A stretch of 5,281 nucleotides of DNA, from NCBI GenBank assembly GCA_017959525.1, contig JAGDAL010000198.1:1-5281 (forward strand), read 5' to 3'. Numbering within the stretch: position 1 is the first letter of the stretch; each line of letters starts with the position of its first letter. The stretch comes from Lachnospiraceae bacterium (GTDB taxonomy: Bacteria > Bacillota > Clostridia > Lachnospirales > Lachnospiraceae). Positions 1 through 5,281 of this stretch are shown here, in pieces. The notes beneath the pieces were generated by a model, which was not told the origin of the DNA, searched no databases, and saw nothing but the letters and a program-made list of their open reading frames with translations. The position numbers were made by a program, and so were the translations under genes.

Positions 1-1284
1 ATGACTAATCGCCATGCCGTCGTCCCCGCCGGTGCGATACACCTGGCCCTGGGTGCCAATGGACAGTGCCCAACACTCCGCCGCACCCTTGATAAGCTCA
101 TCTCCTGCTGCATGGCCTTTTTCATCGTTGACCCGCTTTAGGCCGTTCACATCCATGGCAAACAGCACAAAGTCATCGGGCAAATCACTCTTCCGCAGCT
201 CCCGCAGATCTTCGTCGAAACAACGACGGTTGAAAAGGCGCGTCATCTCATCCGTCATGGAAATACGAATCAGATGCTCCTCCCGCTGCTTCTCCTCGTC
301 TACATTACGGGTGGTATAGATAATCACATTCGGAATTCCGTCTAAGGTGGAATCCACCGTAATATACTGGGCGCGGAACCATCCGGAAATCACATCGATG
401 AAGTCTGCACTGATCACCTTTTTATGGGATAGACGGGAGCGAATGGTCTTCAGGTTCGTATAAGCCATGAAGTCATCCACCTGGTCCGGCATCACTGTCT
501 TCATGATGCGCTGGTTCATGCGGCTATGGGTCTGGGCCTGCAAATCGATTGGGTGTTTTTTGTACTCGCTGTCTCGAAGGGACATCTCCGTATTGGAAAC
601 AAAGTCAATCAGGTTCACATTCTCATAGATTTCGGACATGGACACCAGGATATCCATTTTCTCCCGCATGTCTACATCCTGCCTGCGAATCTTCTCGTTC
701 TGGCGGAAAAGCGCCTTAAAATACCGCAGGGTCAGCTTACCGATGATATAGGCACTGACGCACATAATGATGCTCTCAATGGTAAATCCGCTCATCACGT
801 CTGCAAAATACGCCTGCGGCTCGTCGTAATCCGCCCGCAGGGTCACCTTGTAGAAGGAATTCACGTACGTAACACCCAGCATCAGGATGTAATTTAAGAA
901 GAAGGAGTAAAAGAAAATGCCTTTGTCGCAGTATAACAAGCTAAGAAGCGGAACCAAAAACCAGGTCAGATAGATGCTGACATGGGAATGGGACATATAG
1001 ACAAGTAGCATGTCCAATGCCGTCAGCGCAAAAATACCGGTCACCATAGAACTTGGCTGCGTCCGAAGAAGCAACAGATGAATGGATGCCATGACCAGCA
1101 CCACCGCAGTAATGCCGATACATGTGGTGTAGGTAATATCATGGAAGATTCCACCCCTGATGCCACTGGCAATCGCCGGACCGGTCAATGCAAAGAACCA
1201 CAATGCGCGGTTTAAGTACCGATTGACGGTGATACGGTTCTCTTTTAAAAACTCGTTGTACTCCGTTGAAATGACAGTTCCCAT
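1..1284 (-). CDS. Membrane-bound PAS-like/GGDEF signalling protein with degenerate GGDDG motif (3' end cut by window)
   Basis: The reading frame is open from the ATG at 1284 to the window edge: 428 codons with no stop, so the C-terminus is missing. Residues 27-187 hold about six hydrophobic segments (roughly 27-43, 53-74, 82-98, 102-118, 122-142, 165-187). A charged, possibly coiled linker (190-212) follows, then a PAS-like region (about 215-330) ending in DEEKQREE, a typical PAS-to-GGDEF junction. The GGDEF domain begins near 340 with SMTDEMTRLFNRR. It keeps metal Asp378 in MDVNGLKRVND and the GHAAGDEL segment. The signature at 419-423 is GGDDG, not GGDEF, and no RxxD inhibitory site precedes it. 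GGDEF domains make cyclic di-GMP from two GTP; whether this one is active is uncertain. The start is supported by AGGAG eight bases upstream. It is the last visible gene of a leftward operon, 37 bp after the esterase. Confidence 0.9.
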   Translation of the reverse strand, partial: MGTVISTEYNEFLKENRITVNRYLNRALWFFALTGPAIASGIRGGIFHDITYTTCIGITAVVLVMASIHLLLLRTQPSSMVTGIFALTALDMLLVYMSHSHVSIYLTWFLVPLLSLLYCDKGIFFYSFFLNYILMLGVTYVNSFYKVTLRADYDEPQAYFADVMSGFTIESIIMCVSAYIIGKLTLRYFKALFRQNEKIRRQDVDMREKMDILVSMSEIYENVNLIDFVSNTEMSLRDSEYKKHPIDLQAQTHSRMNQRIMKTVMPDQVDDFMAYTNLKTIRSRLSHKKVISADFIDVISGWFRAQYITVDSTLDGIPNVIIYTTRNVDEEKQREEHLIRISMTDEMTRLFNRRCFDEDLRELRKSDLPDDFVLFAMDVNGLKRVNDEKGHAAGDELIKGAAECWALSIGTQGQVYRTGGDDGMAISH

Positions 1285-1292
1285 ACCATACT

Positions 1293-1297
1293 CTCCT
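1293..1297 (-). promoter_or_regulatory. Ribosome binding site of the GGDEF gene
   Basis: On the minus strand AGGAG lies eight bases before the ATG at 1284. It decides between that ATG and an out-of-frame ATG at 1289, which is too close to the site. Confidence 0.75.
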
Positions 1298-1321
1298 CTT
1301 GTTCCGTCTGAATGATTGTGC

Positions 1322-1984
1322 CTACAACACCCACGCGATGCCCTTCGCCAAGCGAAGTTCGTCATCCGTAAAGTGATTGCCCGGATTCATCTCTAGTATG
1401 GTATCCACGCCCTGCCCGCGAACATGTTCGAAGGCTCTCCGCGTCTCATCCTCAACGGTTGCGACAATCGGATTTTTGACATGGGATTCTCTCTCCCCAA
1501 GAGAAAAATACACCCGATCCACATCCCCGGCAAATGTCTGCTGCCGAAGGAAGTTGCCGAATTCCGGAAACCATAAGGATCCGGAAGCACTCACGGCTCG
1601 GGTAAAAAGTGCTGTCTTATACAAACTGTAAATCGCAAACAATCCAGCCAAAGAGTAGCCTGCAATGGCAATGTACTCCGGTTCCCCAGATAGTTGCTTA
1701 CGAATGGCCGGGAGAATTTCCTCGGCTATTTCCATTATATACGTATTTGCGCCCCCGGTGAAGTCTTCATCCCGCTTATAAATCCGCGGATGTTCCCAGG
1801 GGGATAGCTCCCTGTTCCAGTCCACACCGCTAATCACCGCTAAGGTAAAGGGCTTCGTCGCCCGCTCCCGTATGCGCTCATACAAGGACTTACCATCGTC
1901 CCCGTCATAGGTATTCACAAGAATCAGCGGGGCTCCGCTCTGTTCTACCCCATAGAGGTAGATTCGCTTCCCACTAACTGTCAT
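1322..1984 (-). CDS. Alpha/beta-hydrolase fold esterase, Fes/IroE-like (PF00756 type)
   Basis: A 220-residue protein with the serine-esterase pattern of the enterochelin esterase/esterase D superfamily. The nucleophile elbow is GYSLAG at 109-114, with Ser111 as likely nucleophile, after the hydrophobic strand YIAIA. The likely catalytic His is His204 in PGNHF. The acid is not certain; residues around SLGERESH (161-168) sit where this family usually has a conserved Gly/Glu-containing loop. There is no signal peptide, so it is probably cytoplasmic. The substrate cannot be read from sequence: siderophore esters, acyl or acetyl esters are all possible, and no siderophore genes are visible. The length is near the single-domain size for such esterases. 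The ATG at 1984 overlaps the stop of the GIY-YIG gene (ATGA) and is preceded by AAAGGG with five-base spacing, suggesting translational coupling. It ends in TAG. Confidence 0.88.
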   Translation of the reverse strand: MTVSGKRIYLYGVEQSGAPLILVNTYDGDDGKSLYERIRERATKPFTLAVISGVDWNRELSPWEHPRIYKRDEDFTGGANTYIMEIAEEILPAIRKQLSGEPEYIAIAGYSLAGLFAIYSLYKTALFTRAVSASGSLWFPEFGNFLRQQTFAGDVDRVYFSLGERESHVKNPIVATVEDETRRAFEHVRGQGVDTILEMNPGNHFTDDELRLAKGIAWVL

Positions 1985-2256
1985 TTTTTCCCTTTCTTCG
2001 TGGCCGGCTTCCCTTGGATCAAGGCTTCCTTCTGCTTGCGGGAGAGCTGCTTAATCTCGTATTCCCGCCGCATGGCCTCTTCCTTGGTTTCAAACGCCTC
2101 GTGATAAATCATCTCCACCGGGCGTCTGGCCTTGGTATATTTCGCGCCGGTGCCTTCATTGTGGGCCTTCAGACGCTTCTCTAAATCATTCGTCCAGCCG
2201 CAATAATAGGTGCCGTCCGCACATCTTAATATATAAATAAAGTTTTGTTTTTCCAT
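1981..2256 (-). CDS. GIY-YIG nuclease-fold protein, UPF0213/YhbQ-like
   Basis: A 91-residue protein covering one GIY-YIG domain. The GIY strand is IYIL (7-10), the YIG strand is YYCGW (17-21), followed by conserved WTNDLEKRL with Arg29, then AHNEGTGAKYT, and the helix MRREYEIKQLSR containing the expected catalytic Glu (Glu65 or Glu67). A basic tail (KPATKKGKK) follows. Such stand-alone proteins are related to the UvrC N-terminal nuclease; a DNA repair or structure-specific nuclease role is proposed for relatives, but the physiological role here is unknown. The ATG at 2256 is chosen because family members begin just before the IYIL strand. A GTG at 2289 would add 11 residues that contain a likely -10 box and lack a ribosome site. 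It is first in the leftward operon and overlaps the esterase start by 4 bp. Confidence 0.87.
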   Translation of the reverse strand: MEKQNFIYILRCADGTYYCGWTNDLEKRLKAHNEGTGAKYTKARRPVEMIYHEAFETKEEAMRREYEIKQLSRKQKEALIQGKPATKKGKK

Positions 2257-2262
2257 GCTTCC

Positions 2263-2291
2263 ATTATACGAATCTTCGGCTTTTCCCACAA
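2263..2291 (-). promoter_or_regulatory. Probable SigA promoter for the GIY-YIG/esterase/GGDEF operon
   Basis: On the minus strand a perfect TATAAT (2263-2268) lies 17 bases from TTGTGG (2286-2291), which matches only the first three positions of the -35 consensus. The predicted start point is about 2256, at the A of the GIY-YIG ATG, so the transcript would have no leader or almost none. The perfect -10 and exact 17-base spacing favour a real promoter; the weak -35 and absent leader lower confidence. Confidence 0.5.
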
Positions 2292-2319
2292 TCCAAAAAG
2301 GGGGAATCGATTTGGGTTG
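2289..2319. repeat. Imperfect inverted repeat between divergent promoters (possible operator)
   Basis: The arms CAATCCAAA (2289-2297) and TTTGGGTTG (2311-2319) are reverse complements at eight of nine positions, separated by 13 bases. The left arm overlaps the leftward -35 box and the right arm overlaps the rightward -35 box. A smaller perfect palindrome, AATCGATT (2305-2312), lies inside. The position suits a repressor site controlling both units, but no regulator gene is visible and a chance match of this size is possible. Confidence 0.3.
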
Positions 2320-2345
2320 AAAGGCACTGCCTCACCATATATAAT
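2317..2345 (+). promoter_or_regulatory. Strong SigA-type promoter of the metallophosphoesterase gene
   Basis: TTGAAA (2317-2322), a 17-base spacer and a perfect TATAAT (2340-2345) give a near-consensus promoter. The predicted start near 2352 leaves a leader of about 28 bases that contains the GGAGGG ribosome site. This also rules out translation beginning in the open frame further upstream, which would precede the promoter. Confidence 0.8.
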
Positions 2346-2368
2346 GCTAACAACAAAATTTTTGACAC

Positions 2369-2374
2369 GGAGGG
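2369..2374 (+). promoter_or_regulatory. Ribosome binding site of the metallophosphoesterase gene
   Basis: GGAGGG lies five bases before the ATG at 2380. It fixes the start at the MKKR signal-sequence methionine, rather than at earlier in-frame codons back to 2245. Confidence 0.85.
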
Positions 2375-2379
2375 ATAAA

Positions 2380-3687
2380 ATGAAAAAACGTGTACTCTCT
2401 GCCTGTATTCTTCTAGTACTTGCGGCACTTTTGGCAGTGTCTGTTTTATATACAACAAAACATAAGACGGTAAAAACCACCGCTGCATTCCATGAGAATA
2501 TGGAGGATTTGACCATCTATCTGGCGTCCGATACGCATTATCTCGCGCCGGAGTTAACGGACAACGGTTCTTTTTACAACAATATGATTCGCACCGGCGA
2601 CGGCAAATTCATGCCGGAGAATGAGGCCATTAACAATACCCTCATCGACAAGGTGATTGCGGACCGTCCGGATGCCTTTATTCTGGCGGGGGATATTACC
2701 TTCAACGGTGCAAGCGAAAGCCACCGGCAGATGGCGAAGATGCTACAGCGCATTAAGGATGAGGGGATTCCGGTACTTGTGATTCCCGGCAACCATGATT
2801 TTACCGAGCGTCGCGCGGCCAGATTCCAAGGGGATTCCTATGAACTGGTAGACAGTATCGATGCCACGGAATTCTTAGAGCTCTATGGAGACTTGGGTCC
2901 GGACGATGCCCTCTCCCGGGATGAAACCTCCCTCTCTTATGTGACGGAACTCTCACCTCACGTGCGCATTCTCTGCGTGGATGTAAATACCGTTGTAGGG
3001 TTGCCTGGAATTCTGACCAATAGCACGTTGGAATATGTAGAAAAGGAATTGCAGAAGGCCAAGGAAGACGGGGCCTATGTCATTGGAGTTACACACCAGA
3101 CGCTTCTGGTACATAGTGAACTTACCAGTCAGGGAATGAGTTTCATCGGAGCAGAGAAGCTCCAGGAATTATATGAAAAGTACGGAGTTTTGATGAATCT
3201 GTCCGGACACATGCATATCCAGCACATCGTAGAAAGTAAGAATGGGCTGACGGATATTGCTACCGGATCCGTCATGACTTCTCCGAATTACTATGCCAAG
3301 TTAGACCTGTCCGAGAAGGCGGTGCGCTACGAAGCGATTCCACTTACGGTGGAGCGTGTTTCGGATTTTGAAGAGCAGTCCCATGCCTTCCTCTGGGCCA
3401 ATTCTCTGCGCCAGGGCCAGGAAAGCCTGATTGCCGACGGCGTGGATCCGGCAGAGTTTGAGAACACCGACAGTGACGCCTATCGGATGGCGGCGTTTTT
3501 TGCAGATTTCAATACGTCCTACATTGCCGGACACAGCGACCGGATTCCATGGGACGATGCCATACTTACCCTCTGGGACAAGACCGATACCTTCGTTCCG
3601 AAGTATTTCGACTTAGTGCAGAAGGAAGGGGCTCGTGATTTTACCAAGTGGACGCTGCAGGCGCCCATCGAAGAATCCAAGGAATAA
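2380..3687 (+). CDS. Exported or membrane-anchored calcineurin-like metallophosphoesterase
   Basis: A 435-residue protein. MKKR plus a hydrophobic stretch (7-24) forms a signal peptide or N-terminal anchor; there is no convincing lipobox, so the enzyme probably acts outside the membrane. The two-metal phosphoesterase motifs occur in order: DTH (Asp51, His53), GDITFNG (Asp105), GNHD (Asn138, His139), His239 in GVTHQT, and GHMH (His277, His279). All expected ligands are present, so activity is likely. The core ends near 325. The last 110 or so residues form a probably helical extension rich in aromatic and acidic residues, resembling the architecture of Listeria Lmo2642-type cyclic-nucleotide phosphodiesterases (recalled family knowledge, not a search). 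The substrate is unknown: cyclic nucleotides, nucleotides, or other phosphodiesters or monoesters. It is a single-gene unit, divergent from the GIY-YIG operon and convergent with the TraX gene 24 bp away. Confidence 0.92.
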   Translation: MKKRVLSACILLVLAALLAVSVLYTTKHKTVKTTAAFHENMEDLTIYLASDTHYLAPELTDNGSFYNNMIRTGDGKFMPENEAINNTLIDKVIADRPDAFILAGDITFNGASESHRQMAKMLQRIKDEGIPVLVIPGNHDFTERRAARFQGDSYELVDSIDATEFLELYGDLGPDDALSRDETSLSYVTELSPHVRILCVDVNTVVGLPGILTNSTLEYVEKELQKAKEDGAYVIGVTHQTLLVHSELTSQGMSFIGAEKLQELYEKYGVLMNLSGHMHIQHIVESKNGLTDIATGSVMTSPNYYAKLDLSEKAVRYEAIPLTVERVSDFEEQSHAFLWANSLRQGQESLIADGVDPAEFENTDSDAYRMAAFFADFNTSYIAGHSDRIPWDDAILTLWDKTDTFVPKYFDLVQKEGARDFTKWTLQAPIEESKE

Positions 3688-3695
3688 CTGCCCCC

Positions 3696-3707
3696 GTCCC
3701 CAGGGAC
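3696..3707. other. Short GC-rich palindrome in the convergent gap (weak terminator candidate)
   Basis: GTCCC and GGGAC flank a 2-base centre inside the 24-bp gap between the two convergent stops. As RNA it could form only about four pairs with a tetraloop. Neither strand has a following U-run, so it is not a standard intrinsic terminator. Confidence 0.25.
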
Positions 3708-3711
3708 CAAC

Positions 3712-4437
3712 CTAGTATCCCAGAACCTGCTTTAACAGATACAACACCAGCAAGTGTGCCGGATAGAATACGTAAAAGAACCACTTATGAATTGGATGTT
3801 TGCTTCCCTTTTCTCCGTTATAGAAAAAGATAAGAAAAATAGGAACCAAAACAACGCCCAACTGAAACAGTTGTGGCTTCACGTTCTCCCATGCATTGGT
3901 TGGAGTGAACGCTGCAGAAAGTCCTAGGAGGATTCCAACTTCAACCGTTGCAATGATTCCAAAGGAAATCCACTTTGCCTTCGGATTCTCTCTGTAGATG
4001 TAAGCAAACAATGCCCACAGGATAACGAAAAAGAACCAGTCTCCAAATACGCTTAAGAAACAAGCCAGTACCACCAGCATGATTTTGAAAGCCTTGTGAA
4101 TCTGCAATTGATCCCACATCCAGATTACCAAGAACGCTAAAAACAGCGTATAAATGACTCCCTGCTCGAATCCCGGCCAACGACCACTTTCGAACAAGTC
4201 GAATGGAATCCAGGATATTAATGCAAAAAGAAAAAGTCGAATCGCATATTTTTTCTTGTCCTTGGTGTACTGATATCCTTCAGCAAGAAGTACCGCCATA
4301 GATGGACCTGTCAATCGTCCGATAACATGCATCACCTGTCCGAGCAAACTTGCTGTTGGCACAAACGCCCAAGCGATGTGATCAATAAGCATCGCTAAAA
4401 TCAAAATGTACTTCGTTTGGTTCCTGTTCAGTTTCAC
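3712..4437 (-). CDS. TraX-family polytopic membrane protein (PF05857 type)
   Basis: A 241-residue, very hydrophobic protein with about eight membrane segments. TraX-family hallmarks are visible: AMLIDHIAW near the N-terminus (Asp19, His20), HVIGRLTGPSMAVLLAEGY (37-55), and the C-terminal FYNGEKG (205-211) then FYVFYPAHLLVLYLL (221-235) with YPxH. The founding member, TraX of plasmid F, N-acetylates pilin; chromosomal Firmicute relatives are usually uncharacterised and may be membrane acyltransferases. No pilin or conjugation gene is visible, so a pilus role is not supported. The start is GTG at 4437 with GGAGG seven bases upstream. An in-frame TAG, the stop of the upstream gene, excludes an earlier start. 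It lies 21 bp after the YitT-family gene, so co-transcription is likely. By eye it is AT-richer than its neighbours, partly explained by hydrophobic codons. Confidence 0.85.
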   Translation of the reverse strand: MKLNRNQTKYILILAMLIDHIAWAFVPTASLLGQVMHVIGRLTGPSMAVLLAEGYQYTKDKKKYAIRLFLFALISWIPFDLFESGRWPGFEQGVIYTLFLAFLVIWMWDQLQIHKAFKIMLVVLACFLSVFGDWFFFVILWALFAYIYRENPKAKWISFGIIATVEVGILLGLSAAFTPTNAWENVKPQLFQLGVVLVPIFLIFFYNGEKGSKHPIHKWFFYVFYPAHLLVLYLLKQVLGY

Positions 4438-4444
4438 TTCATTT

Positions 4445-4449
4445 CCTCC
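4445..4449 (-). promoter_or_regulatory. Ribosome binding site deciding the GTG start of the TraX-family gene
   Basis: GGAGG on the minus strand stands seven bases before the GTG at 4437, but only two bases before an ATG at 4442. That ATG is out of frame and meets TGA after one further codon (ATGAAGTGA). Spacing and frame both favour GTG. Confidence 0.75.
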
Positions 4450-4458
4450 ATATCTGAT

Positions 4459-5281
4459 CTATCGCAGAATCTCATCAATCGTTGAGACCGTGCTGAAGCT
4501 TCCGGAGTGCGTGGATATGATTTCCTTCATCATCGGAAGTTCAAAGTAACTGATGTAACAAATCAGCGTATTATTCTCCCCGGCGATAGCCCCTCTGGAC
4601 TCCATGATGGTGCATGTCTTGTGCATCTTCTCACGAATATCCCGGATGATGCCGTCCGGATCCTGAGTAATGATGGTAACCTGCTTGATGGCCTCAAAAT
4701 GGTCCGTATAATGGTCAATGACGGTGGTTGCCACAACGTATACCAGCAGACTTAGCAGCGCCGCCGTGGTATCAATTACAACAAAAACGGTCAGATACAC
4801 CAACGCGTTAAAGAGCAAAAGCACCGGCGTCATGCTATAGTCGTGGCCCGTGTTGTCCGAAAGCTTTTTTACCACAATGTTCGCTAAGATTTCCGAGCCA
4901 TCAATACATCCGCCATTTCGAAGAATGAGGGACAGGCCGGCGCCAAGGATTGCTCCACCAAATGCCACCGCCAGGAAATGTTCCGTATTCAGTTCAAATG
5001 GGATTTTTTCAAAAAAGGCAAGTCCAACCGTATACACCAGGGATCCTAAGGCCGCCTTCACGGTAAAGCTTCTGCCCAAGACCACGTATCCGGCAATCAC
5101 AAATGGCAGGAATACTGCCAACACGCATAGGGACAGATGAAATCCCGTCAGCTTGCTGATTATAATGGCCACGCCTGCTGTTCCATAGTCGATGGCATCG
5201 TTAGGCAACAAAATCAGCGCGACGGAAAAACTGGCCATCAATGCACCGATGACAATTAGTATGTACGATAATAACCCTTTC
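4459..5281 (-). CDS. YitT-family membrane protein with C-terminal DUF2179 domain (5' end cut by window)
   Basis: The frame is open to the window edge, so the N-terminus is missing; 273 residues are visible and probably only a short N-terminal stretch is lost. The membrane part (YitT/DUF161 type) shows about six hydrophobic segments, near visible residues 6-25, 47-68, 73-91, 101-121, 150-170 and 172-188. The family's glycine-rich signature appears as NGGCIDGSEILA (122-133). A soluble DUF2179 domain follows (about 195-273), beginning KQVTIITQDPDGI and including the TCTIMESRGAIAG stretch and the SFSTVSTIDEIL end. The function of this widespread family is unknown; roles in transport or ligand sensing are inferred only. 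Although ATG and TTG codons occur at 5238 and 5241, the upstream residues (GLLSYILIVIGAL) match the usual first membrane helix, so the true start lies beyond the window. It is the upstream partner of the TraX-family gene. Confidence 0.9.
   Translation of the reverse strand, partial: KGLLSYILIVIGALMASFSVALILLPNDAIDYGTAGVAIIISKLTGFHLSLCVLAVFLPFVIAGYVVLGRSFTVKAALGSLVYTVGLAFFEKIPFELNTEHFLAVAFGGAILGAGLSLILRNGGCIDGSEILANIVVKKLSDNTGHDYSMTPVLLLFNALVYLTVFVVIDTTAALLSLLVYVVATTVIDHYTDHFEAIKQVTIITQDPDGIIRDIREKMHKTCTIMESRGAIAGENNTLICYISYFELPMMKEIISTHSGSFSTVSTIDEILR

Noticed and set aside
14..319. Plus-strand Ser/Arg-rich open frame of 101 codons
   Set aside because: Shadow of the GGDEF domain coding strand. 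The composition is low-complexity Ser/Arg/Phe, with no domain.
526..897. Plus-strand open frame of 123 codons
   Set aside because: It lies antisense within the GGDEF gene, has a His/Gln/Arg-rich sequence typical of a shadow frame, and shows no recognisable domain. The minus frame has clear membrane, PAS-like and GGDEF features.
941..1123. Minus-strand open frame of 60 codons
   Set aside because: It overlaps the membrane part of the GGDEF gene in another frame on the same strand, with no ribosome site or domain.
2354..2364. CAAAATTTTTG palindrome in the phosphoesterase leader
   Set aside because: Short AT-only arms of five bases with a one-base centre; expected by chance in AT-rich leader sequence and too small for an RNA hairpin.
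2362..2367. Perfect TTGACA in the phosphoesterase leader
   Set aside because: No -10 box follows at 16-18 bases (the region is the start of the coding sequence), and a better complete promoter lies just upstream.
2245..2379. In-frame 45-codon upstream extension of the metallophosphoesterase gene
   Set aside because: It would start before the -35/-10 promoter at 2317-2345 and bury the signal peptide. GGAGGG directly precedes the ATG at 2380.
2226..2516. Minus-strand open frames across the divergent intergenic region (also 2264-2488)
   Set aside because: They cross both promoters and the start of the phosphoesterase gene and contain no family motif.
3712..4437. TraX homology as evidence of an integrated conjugative element
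   Set aside because: No relaxase, type IV secretion, integrase or attachment repeat is visible, and chromosomal TraX-family genes are common in Firmicutes.
4850..5140. Plus-strand open frame of 96 codons (also 4507-4755)
   Set aside because: Both are antisense to the YitT-family gene, which is strongly supported by its domain motifs.

Overview
The window reads as ordinary, gene-dense chromosome from a low-to-mid GC Firmicute. Clostridia, and probably a Lachnospiraceae-like lineage, fit best: strong GGAGG ribosome sites, SigA-type promoters, a DxNGLK-type GGDEF protein, a YitT/DUF2179 membrane protein and a chromosomal TraX-family protein. The genus assignment is inference only. No rRNA, tRNA, CRISPR array, insertion sequence or phage gene was seen. 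No gene-free stretch exceeds about 125 bp.

Layout. Six genes form three transcription units. (1) Leftward from about 2256 to beyond position 1: a GIY-YIG small nuclease-fold protein, an alpha/beta-hydrolase esterase overlapping it by 4 bp (ATGA), and, 37 bp on, a six-TM PAS-like/GGDEF signalling protein whose 3' end lies outside the window. (2) Rightward, 2380-3687: an exported or membrane-anchored metallophosphoesterase with all metal-ligand motifs and a C-terminal extension, under a near-consensus promoter. (3) Leftward, from beyond 5281 to 3712: a 5'-truncated YitT-family membrane protein followed 21 bp later by a GTG-started TraX-family membrane protein. Unit 3 converges on unit 2 across only 24 bp.

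Regulation and interplay. Units 1 and 2 are divergent and share a 123-bp intergenic region. Two plausible promoters sit there with -35 boxes 25 bp apart, and an imperfect inverted repeat overlaps both -35 boxes. The leftward promoter would start transcription at or beside the GIY-YIG ATG, so that mRNA may be leaderless. The genes share no obvious pathway. A membrane signalling enzyme, a cytoplasmic esterase and a surface phosphoesterase could belong to an envelope or nutrient response, but this is speculation.

Most notable points: the GGDEF protein carries GGDDG in place of GGDEF and lacks an RxxD inhibitory site; the shared divergent control region; the possible leaderless start; and a TraX-family gene with no conjugation genes in view. 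I found no convincing new multi-gene system.
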